Assembly: GCA_021818565.1 (NCBI GenBank)
Contig: JAKATV010000061.1
Span: 1-12,215 of the forward strand
From: Planctomycetota bacterium
GTDB taxonomy: Bacteria > Planctomycetota > Phycisphaerae > WQYP01
DNA length: 12,215 bases
Direction of reading: 5' to 3'
The position numbers and the translations under genes are program-made. Below the pieces are notes generated by a model that searched no databases, was not told where the DNA came from, and saw only the letters and a program-made list of their open reading frames with translations. Shown here one piece after another: positions 7,370 to 12,215 of the stretch (the stretch's first letter is position 1; each line of letters opens with the position of its first letter).

Positions 7370-7377
7370 AGGCTCGC

Positions 7378-8394
7378 TCACGCCCCCTTTTCCAGATGCC
7401 CTCCGAATTCAAAACGCATCGCTGATAAAAGCCGGTCCGCAAATTCCGCTTCACCCCGCGAACTGAACCGTTCATAAAGCGCAGCGCTAAGCACCGGAGC
7501 TGGAACCGATTCATCAATCGCCGCGGTGATGGTCCACCGCCCCTCACCCGAATCGGAAACACGCCCGGCAAATTTTTCCATGCCGGGATCTTTGGCCAGA
7601 GCGATGGCGGTTAAATCCAGCAGCCACGAACCAATGACCGATCCGCGTCGCCACACTTCAGCCACGTCGGGCAAATTCAAATCATATTGATAATATTCCG
7701 GATTGCTTAACGGTGTGGTTTCGGCATCCACCTCCTGTTTGTTTTTACCGGCGTTGGCGTGCTTGAGAATGTTAAGTCCCTCCGCATACGCCGCCATAAT
7801 GCCATATTCAATGCCATTGTGCACCATTTTCACAAAATGACCTGCCCCATTTGGACCGCAGTGCAGATACCCATTTTCCGCTTGGCTGACTGGCTGGTTT
7901 TCCCGCCCCGGCGTGCGTGGTGCGGCCTTCACCCCCGGTGCCAACGTGGCTAAGATCGGGTCAAGATGCTTCACAATCGCCGTGTCCCCGCCAATCATCA
8001 GACAATAGCCCCGTTCCGAACCCCATACACCGCCCGATGTTCCCACATCCACATAATGAATCGTGCGATCCTTAAGTTCTTTGGCCCGGCGAATATCATC
8101 GTGATAATATGAATTCCCGCCATCAATGATAATGTCACCCGCTTGCAGTAAGGGTGTAAGTTTTTCCAGCGTTGCATCCACCACACCTGAGGGAACCATC
8201 AGCCACACCGCGCGCGGCTTGGCGAGTTTCTGCACAAATTCCTCTAAACTCTTGGCACCCACCGCACCTTTGGCCTGCATATCGTCCACACTTTTCGCGT
8301 TCACATCATGCACGATGCAACGGTGGCCGCCCGCCATAAGCCGCTGCACCATATTGGCCCCCATACGCCCCAATCCAATCATACCGATTTCCAT
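7378..8394 (-). CDS. gnd: 6-phosphogluconate dehydrogenase, decarboxylating, short (YqeC-like) form
   Basis: The enzyme oxidatively decarboxylates 6-phosphogluconate to ribulose 5-phosphate. At 338 residues it is the short form, lacking the long C-terminal helical extension of the roughly 470-residue enzymes. Motifs: IGLGRMGANM (6-15) for dinucleotide binding, IDGGNSYY (90-97), GTSGGVWG (118-125), and GAGHFVKMVHNGIEYG (183-198), which includes the catalytic K189 and the H192-N193 pair. The second beta strand ends in HDVN with Asp at 30. In Rossmann folds an Asp here favours NAD+, whereas long NADP+-dependent Gnd enzymes have an NR motif, so NAD+ preference is a reasonable inference. The ATG at 8394 has AAGGAA 6 nt upstream. 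It sits 77 bp after the HAD gene and 65 bp before zwf. The family call is secure; the cofactor is not. Confidence 0.95.
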   Translation of the reverse strand: MEIGMIGLGRMGANMVQRLMAGGHRCIVHDVNAKSVDDMQAKGAVGAKSLEEFVQKLAKPRAVWLMVPSGVVDATLEKLTPLLQAGDIIIDGGNSYYHDDIRRAKELKDRTIHYVDVGTSGGVWGSERGYCLMIGGDTAIVKHLDPILATLAPGVKAAPRTPGRENQPVSQAENGYLHCGPNGAGHFVKMVHNGIEYGIMAAYAEGLNILKHANAGKNKQEVDAETTPLSNPEYYQYDLNLPDVAEVWRRGSVIGSWLLDLTAIALAKDPGMEKFAGRVSDSGEGRWTITAAIDESVPAPVLSAALYERFSSRGEAEFADRLLSAMRFEFGGHLEKGA

Positions 8395-8471
8395 CGTTGA
8401 TTCCTTTTGTAAAAATATTCCGCCACCACAACGCCCCGCACACTCGCCGGACCCGCGTGAAGTCGATTGCT

Positions 8472-9308
8472 CTACCTTGCCCCCAACCGAAGAATATACT
8501 TTTCCACCGCTATGGCGAAACCTTCCTCTTCATTGGATTTTGTCACACGCCGCGCCGCCCGCTTCACGTGGGCGTCCGCATTTCCCATGGCGATGGATAA
8601 ACCGCTATGGGCAAACATCAGCACATCATTGGGCATATCCCCAATCGTGGCGATACGCGACGCCGATAAATTGAATTCCTTCGCCAAACGCAGCGCCACC
8701 CCGCCCTTGTTGGCATCCGGATGCGTAACATCCAGGTAATAGGGCTGAGAGCGCGTGGCCGATACATGATCACCAAATTGCTCTTGCGCGTCGGATTCCG
8801 CCCGCGCTACCGCTTCAAGATCGTCACTGACACCGACAATTTTTACCACGTTGTCTAACACCCCATCAAACGTGCTGATAATCTTCGGCTTGAATTTGAC
8901 GGTCCATGATTCCCTGTCCACATGCGAACCGTGCGCGGCAAGCGCAAACCAGTCATTGCCGCGGTATACCCAGACTTCAAGATGATGATCGCTGATGGAT
9001 TTTACCACTTGTCCCGCCACATCCGCGGGAAGGACCTTTTGATCAACAATGGATAAATCCGGATTAACAAATAGCCCGCCGTTAAATGCGGAAATTGGCG
9101 TGGTAATATTAAGCGGTTTAATGAGCATCTCCATGCCCCGTGGCGGTCGCCCGCTGGTAATGGCGAATTTAATTCCTGCGTCTTTTAACTTCGCCACCGC
9201 CGCAATCGCCCGGGGCGTAAGAACTTTATCTTGCGTGACCAATGTGCCATCGACATCGGCGATCAACAATTGAATTGTTTCCGAGTTCCCGTTTGTACCC
9301 ACTGGCAT
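8472..9308 (-). CDS. HAD superfamily hydrolase, Cof-type (class IIB) predicted sugar-phosphate phosphatase
   Basis: Cof-type HAD enzymes are Mg2+-dependent cytoplasmic phosphatases, often acting on sugar phosphates or other small phosphates. From the ATG at 9308 the protein has 278 residues. All four HAD motifs are present: DVDGT (18-22, nucleophile D18 and acid/base D20), TSGRP around S52, K201 in the ANKGG segment, and GDMPND (223-228, metal ligands D224 and D228). The long insert between motifs II and III is the class IIB cap that sets substrate choice. Earlier in-frame TTG and GTG codons (9317, 9314) exist, but GGTG a few bases before the ATG favours 9308. It is the first gene of the pentose-phosphate cluster, behind a good promoter, so a sugar or acid phosphate of this pathway is the likely substrate; the sequence does not say which. 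Confidence 0.88.
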   Translation of the reverse strand: MPVGTNGNSETIQLLIADVDGTLVTQDKVLTPRAIAAVAKLKDAGIKFAITSGRPPRGMEMLIKPLNITTPISAFNGGLFVNPDLSIVDQKVLPADVAGQVVKSISDHHLEVWVYRGNDWFALAAHGSHVDRESWTVKFKPKIISTFDGVLDNVVKIVGVSDDLEAVARAESDAQEQFGDHVSATRSQPYYLDVTHPDANKGGVALRLAKEFNLSASRIATIGDMPNDVLMFAHSGLSIAMGNADAHVKRAARRVTKSNEEEGFAIAVEKYILRLGAR

Positions 9309-9380
9309 ATTCACCAACTTTCTCTGGAACTATTCCAGCGAGTTGCTCTGTTAAATGTCCTTCATCCCCCGTTTCACTGC

Positions 9381-9409
9381 ATAGTAGGACCTTCAATCGT
9401 AAGAGGCAA
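9381..9409 (-). promoter_or_regulatory. Predicted sigma70-like promoter of the HAD-gnd-zwf cluster
   Basis: TTGCCT (9404-9409) and TACTAT (9381-9386) are separated by exactly 17 bp on the minus strand, each matching consensus in 4 of 6 positions. The start of transcription would lie near 9374, giving a leader of about 65 nt before the HAD ATG. The -35 box lies just after the T-run of the candidate terminator of the kinase-like gene. Confidence 0.5.
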
Positions 9410-9411
9410 GC

Positions 9412-9434
9412 AAAAAGATGGCAAAAAGTTTGCC
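9412..9434 (-). terminator. Weak rho-independent terminator after the kinase-like gene
   Basis: On the minus strand GGCAAA and TTTGCC form a 6-bp stem with a 3-nt loop (9420-9434), followed after a short step by five T (9412-9416). It starts about 26 nt after the stop codon. The stem is short and only half GC, so termination may be partial. Confidence 0.45.
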
Positions 9435-9460
9435 GGTGGAAAAATTATTCATGGTCCAGC

Positions 9461-10279
9461 TTACCCATATCGCGAGAGAAACCGTCTTCTGGCATGAATG
9501 ATGGGTTGTGCAATACTGCGATGCAGGCGAATGTACCAACTGCGATTATTGGCCCGCCGAAAATCCTCCGGCGAACAAATGTGCGCCGCCAGTCGCGTTT
9601 TGTGTTTGTAAAAGTGGTACCAATCCTCTGTTTGCAACCGGTGCAAAATCCAGCGCGAAAGCCAATTATCTCTCGGTCCATGCCGACAAAAAAAGGAAAT
9701 CTGGAAATCAATCAGGTACGGTTTTCCATCGGATCCGAAGAGAATATTTTCCCGCTTATTGGTATCCACATACGCAATATGCCGCCGGTGAATGGCATGG
9801 AGAAGCGCTTCCAGCCGATTAAAAAAATCCGCCCCGGGCGCAAATTCCGGTTTCAGATCATCCCCCGGAATAAATTCATGGACATATCCCGTCGGCCCAA
9901 CTTCCCCCATAAATGCCGGCACCCCCTCCAAGCCATTCAGCGCCCTGAAAACCGCAATTTCATGCCGCGCGACAATTCCTCCCAACCATTGCATGGGAAC
10001 GCCAAACAGCGGAAACGTCCGCTGCAATTTAACCACCGCCAGCGTCGGCACCCCTTGCTTGCCGCTATCGCCCCCACCCGAATTGACCTCATCGCCGACC
10101 CGCTGATAAAGCCCCGTTGCCGCAAAAAAATCATGCTTAAATAATTTCACGAACTCAAACCTGCACCCCATAGCCATCACCGCCCGAGGCAAATGTCCAT
10201 ACCCCAACGCAAAAAAAGACGCCGGGGCCCGCCGCCCGCCCTTAGATTCCACCCCTGCTTGTACACCATTCTGTTCCAT
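9461..10279 (-). CDS. Protein-kinase-fold protein, small bacterial kinase-like family (RIO/lipopolysaccharide-kinase type)
   Basis: This 272-residue protein carries a recognisable kinase-like core. AVVKLQR (81-87) holds the presumed ATP lysine K84. RHEIAVFRAL (105-114) resembles helix C, with E107. GYVHEFIPG (131-139) looks like the hinge. HRRHIAYVDTNKRENIL (164-180) matches the catalytic loop, with D172, K175 and N178. YLIDFQ (188-193) gives metal ligand D191, with Gln where classical kinases have Gly of DFG. An FKHDFFAATGLY segment (47-58) precedes the core. No membrane segment or sensor domain is seen. The substrate is unknown: protein, lipid sugar or small molecule are all possible. No Shine-Dalgarno precedes the ATG at 10279, while TATACT ends 8 nt upstream, suggesting a leaderless mRNA; a later start is possible. 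It is transcribed away from ppx and seems separate from the downstream cluster. Confidence 0.75.
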   Translation of the reverse strand: MEQNGVQAGVESKGGRRAPASFFALGYGHLPRAVMAMGCRFEFVKLFKHDFFAATGLYQRVGDEVNSGGGDSGKQGVPTLAVVKLQRTFPLFGVPMQWLGGIVARHEIAVFRALNGLEGVPAFMGEVGPTGYVHEFIPGDDLKPEFAPGADFFNRLEALLHAIHRRHIAYVDTNKRENILFGSDGKPYLIDFQISFFCRHGPRDNWLSRWILHRLQTEDWYHFYKHKTRLAAHICSPEDFRRANNRSWYIRLHRSIAQPIIHARRRFLSRYG

Positions 10280-10287
10280 CGCGCAAA

Positions 10288-10293
10288 AGTATA
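10288..10293 (-). promoter_or_regulatory. -10 box TATACT of the kinase-like gene, fitting a leaderless transcript
   Basis: TATACT matches TATAAT in 5 of 6 positions and ends 8 nt before the ATG at 10279, which puts the expected transcription start at or next to the A of ATG. No convincing -35 box is found 16-18 bp upstream, and there is no Shine-Dalgarno sequence. Confidence 0.4.
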
Positions 10294-10352
10294 TCCCAAA
10301 ATCGCATTATAGTTAGGTGTCTCGGAATGCCTGTGCCGCCATGTTCGCCTCA

Positions 10353-10381
10353 TGGACATAATCCGCTGCGAGCAGCATAAT
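10353..10381 (+). promoter_or_regulatory. Promoter of the ppx gene with -10 box 7 nt before the ATG
   Basis: TGGACA (10353-10358, 5 of 6) and CATAAT (10376-10381, 5 of 6) are separated by the ideal 17 bp. The -10 box ends 7 nt before the ATG at 10389, so transcription should begin on or beside the start codon. The absence of a Shine-Dalgarno sequence agrees with a leaderless mRNA. Confidence 0.55.
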
Positions 10382-10388
10382 CTGCGGT

Positions 10389-12086
10389 ATGAATAGTTCG
10401 CACACTACCAGAACCGGCGGTTCCTTGAAAAAAAAGGGTTCACGCACGGTTTTGCCTTCACGGCCAAAGGCCGGTGCGCGAATTGTCGGCGGTAAAACTC
10501 CTCGACCCCGTACACCGCTTAGCACTCCACACGGGCTACGCATTGCGGCTATTGATATTGGCACTAACAGTTTGCACATGGTGATCGTGGAAGTCACAGA
10601 GACCATGGGCTTTAAGGTCTTAAGTTCGGAAAAAGAATTAACGCAACTGGGGAGAGAGTCTCTGGTTCGCCATGTGCTGCCACGACCCGCCATGACCCAC
10701 ACCCTGGGCGTATTAAGCAGGTATATGCGGGTCGCGCAAAGCTTGGAGTGTGACCGTATTCTGGCCTTCGCGACCAGTGCCGTGCGGGAAAGTGTTAATG
10801 GCGGTGATTTTGTCCTGATGGCCAAGACCCAACTGGGATTGGATATAAGGGTGATCAGCAGTCAGGAGGAAGCTCGCCTGATTTACCTGGCGGTTCGGCA
10901 AGCGGTGGGCATGGAAGAAGGACCGGCCCTGATTATTGATATTGGCGGCGGCTCGGCGGAATTAATTGTCGGGACTCCCGATAAGGCCTTATTGCTGGAA
11001 AGCCGCAAGCTTGGCGCCAGTCGGCTTACGCAGCAGTTTATTCAACATGATCCACCGGACAAAGCGGAACTGCGGGAATTACATAAACACATTCACATAA
11101 CTCTTAAGGGCCTGATTTCCCGCATACGCTCATTGCACCCGGCCAAGTTTATCGGCACGTCGGGAACTTTAGAAAATCTCGCCGCCCTGTGCGTGGGGCA
11201 GCATGACCAGGAAGTGGCGCGGCACCGCGTAAATAGTGAAATGCGTTATGAAGATTTCGAAATTATATACCGTCGCCTTATCCGCTCCACGCTTAAGGAT
11301 CGCCTGAAAATGCCGGGACTTGATCCCGGACGGGCCGGACAAATCATTGCCGGTGCGGTGCTGGTGAATTATCTGTTTGAACAATTGGATATTCCGGTTA
11401 TTGAAATATCGGACCGCGCGATGCGGGAAGGCATGATCATTGATTACATGCAAACCCATTGGCCCAAAGTGCGACTCTCCGTAGAAATTACCGAACCGCG
11501 CCGCCGCAGCGTTATCGAGCTTGGCCGGCGCTGTAATTATGATGAAAATCATCATCAGCAGGTTGCAAAACTGGCTCTAAGTATCTTTGACCAGACCACG
11601 CGGCTGCACCATCTGGAGCAGCGCCACCGAGAATCCCTGGAGTATGCGGCGATGCTGCATGACATTGGCTGGCATATCGGCCACAGCGGGCATCATAAGC
11701 ACAGCTATTACCTGATTAAAAATGGAGATTTAGAGGGATTTTCACCGGTAGAACTGGAAATTATCGGCAACGTGGCCCGCTACCATCGGCGGAGCATGCC
11801 CAAAAAAAGCCACGAGGCGTATATGTCCCTGACACTGGCGGAACGCTCTGTGGTGGACAAATTGGCGGCGATTTTGCGCGTGGCTGATGGGCTGGATCGC
11901 GGCCATTATAAAAATGTACAGCGCGTACACCTGTCACTACGCAATCGTAAAGCGGCCTTCGCCTTGACCACGCAGGCTGATTGCGAACTGGAACTCTGGG
12001 CCGCCCGCCACAAAGCCGATATGTTTGAGAAAGTATTTAAAGTGCAAGTAGAACTCTCCGCCCGCCAAAAAAAGCCCGCATCCTGA
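10389..12086 (+). CDS. ppx: Ppx/GppA family phosphatase with C-terminal HD domain (exopolyphosphatase or pppGpp phosphatase)
   Basis: Family members remove terminal phosphates from polyphosphate or convert pppGpp to ppGpp. The 565 residues comprise a basic N-terminal extension (about 1-48, eleven Lys/Arg and no acidic residue), the two-lobed ASKHA phosphatase, and an HD domain. Motifs: AIDIGTNSLHMVIVEV (54-69), FATSAVRES (127-135), SSQEEARL (157-164, with the catalytic glutamate, E160 or E161), IIDIGGGSAEL (182-192), GTSGT (256-260) and ISDRAMREGM (340-349). The HD part has HH (388-389), MLHDIG (422-427, H424-D425), a further histidine cluster (432-438) and D500 in RVADGLD, so the metal site looks complete. 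The start rests on a good promoter ending 7 nt upstream; no ribosome site is visible. It is divergent from the kinase-like gene. Which substrate it prefers cannot be decided from sequence. Confidence 0.92.
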   Translation: MNSSHTTRTGGSLKKKGSRTVLPSRPKAGARIVGGKTPRPRTPLSTPHGLRIAAIDIGTNSLHMVIVEVTETMGFKVLSSEKELTQLGRESLVRHVLPRPAMTHTLGVLSRYMRVAQSLECDRILAFATSAVRESVNGGDFVLMAKTQLGLDIRVISSQEEARLIYLAVRQAVGMEEGPALIIDIGGGSAELIVGTPDKALLLESRKLGASRLTQQFIQHDPPDKAELRELHKHIHITLKGLISRIRSLHPAKFIGTSGTLENLAALCVGQHDQEVARHRVNSEMRYEDFEIIYRRLIRSTLKDRLKMPGLDPGRAGQIIAGAVLVNYLFEQLDIPVIEISDRAMREGMIIDYMQTHWPKVRLSVEITEPRRRSVIELGRRCNYDENHHQQVAKLALSIFDQTTRLHHLEQRHRESLEYAAMLHDIGWHIGHSGHHKHSYYLIKNGDLEGFSPVELEIIGNVARYHRRSMPKKSHEAYMSLTLAERSVVDKLAAILRVADGLDRGHYKNVQRVHLSLRNRKAAFALTTQADCELELWAARHKADMFEKVFKVQVELSARQKKPAS

Positions 12087-12104
12087 ATTGCTCTTCTGCG
12101 ACGA

Positions 12105-12133
12105 TAGGCATCGGCGATTTTCCCGCGTATAAT
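12105..12133 (+). promoter_or_regulatory. Sigma70-like promoter downstream of ppx
   Basis: A perfect TATAAT (12128-12133) lies 17 bp after TAGGCA (12105-12110, 4 of 6). Transcription should start near 12140, about 25 nt before the partial reading frame at 12165. Confidence 0.6.
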
Positions 12134-12164
12134 ACTTCTTGATTGTAATGGAAACGGCGGATAT

Positions 12165-12215
12165 ATGCACCGGCTAAGTAGACATTCTCCAGCGATTACA
12201 GCCATTTCATGCCTC
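12165..12215 (+). CDS. Possible start of a further plus-strand gene, cut off at the window edge
   Basis: An ATG opens 17 codons that stay open to the end of the window. It follows a promoter with a perfect -10 box and has a GGCGG-type ribosome site 4 nt upstream. The visible N-terminus is basic and then mildly hydrophobic, which could be the beginning of a signal peptide, but 17 residues are too few to recognise a family. The reading frame itself is uncertain. Confidence 0.35.
   Translation, partial: MHRLSRHSPAITAISCL

Noticed and set aside
8126..8674. 182-codon plus-strand open frame across the gnd-HAD junction
   Set aside because: Low-complexity Pro/Ser-rich translation, no motif, overlaps two well-supported genes.
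9242..10144. 300-codon open frame on the plus strand opposite the kinase-like and HAD genes
   Set aside because: No recognisable motifs, very basic and His/Pro/Arg-rich composition typical of an antisense frame, and it overlaps two genes with clear catalytic motifs plus their promoter and terminator.
10461..10473. Small hairpin CGGCC-AAA-GGCCG in the ppx N-terminal coding region
   Set aside because: Only 5 bp and inside a GC-rich coding stretch; likely due to composition.
10313..10825. 170-codon minus-strand open frame opposite the start of ppx, ending in the divergent intergenic region
   Set aside because: No recognisable domain, and it lies antisense to conserved ASKHA motifs; its 3' end would pass through the ppx promoter.
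12100..12120. Possible ppx terminator, CGAT-AGGC-ATCG followed by TTTT
   Set aside because: The stem is only 4 bp and overlaps the -35 box and spacer of the next promoter; too weak to call.
1..12215. Search for CRISPR arrays, insertion sequences, phage genes, toxin-antitoxin pairs, tRNA or rRNA
   Set aside because: None seen; almost all of the window is occupied by recognisable metabolic and repair genes with short gaps, and no gap exceeds about 200 bp.

Overview
The window is a chromosomal segment of an unidentified bacterium, probably Gram-negative and possibly of the Planctomycetota. That placement is an inference. It rests on the fused type I dehydroquinase/shikimate dehydrogenase, the compact pentose-phosphate gene set, and a kinase-fold protein of a type I associate with planctomycetes and their relatives. 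Nothing in the sequence fixes the taxon. There are no insertion sequences, phage genes, CRISPR arrays, tRNAs or rRNAs.

Layout. Positions 1 to 9308 hold eight closely packed minus-strand genes, read from right to left: a Cof-type HAD sugar phosphatase, 6-phosphogluconate dehydrogenase (gnd), glucose-6-phosphate dehydrogenase (zwf, TTG start), transaldolase (tal), glucose-6-phosphate isomerase (pgi), a stand-alone DUF2090 aldolase-like protein, endonuclease IV (nfo), and an AroD-AroE fusion that runs off the left edge. The last three genes abut or overlap: the DUF2090 stop touches the nfo start, and nfo and aroDE share ATGA. This suggests one operon with translational coupling at its distal end. 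A sigma70-like promoter lies before the HAD gene. A weaker candidate internal promoter lies in the 201-bp zwf-tal gap, the largest gap in the cluster.

Upstream, on the same strand, is a protein with a kinase-like catalytic core (9461-10279), followed by a short hairpin and T-run that may terminate it. Divergent from it, on the plus strand, is a Ppx/GppA phosphatase with a C-terminal HD domain (10389-12086). Both divergent genes lack a clear Shine-Dalgarno sequence and have a -10-like hexamer 7-8 nt before the start codon, so both may be leaderless. A good promoter and the first 17 codons of another plus-strand gene close the window.

How the genes fit together. Pgi, Zwf and Gnd connect glycolysis to the oxidative pentose-phosphate branch, and Tal joins the non-oxidative branch, interconverting erythrose-4-phosphate and fructose-6-phosphate. 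Erythrose-4-phosphate is a precursor of the shikimate pathway, in which AroDE does the third and fourth steps. Zwf supplies NADPH and Nfo repairs oxidised DNA; in E. coli both belong to the SoxRS regulon. The DUF2090 protein is probably a class I-type sugar-phosphate aldolase of unknown substrate and is the least explained member. No 6-phosphogluconolactonase, transketolase or ribulose-phosphate epimerase gene is in the window.
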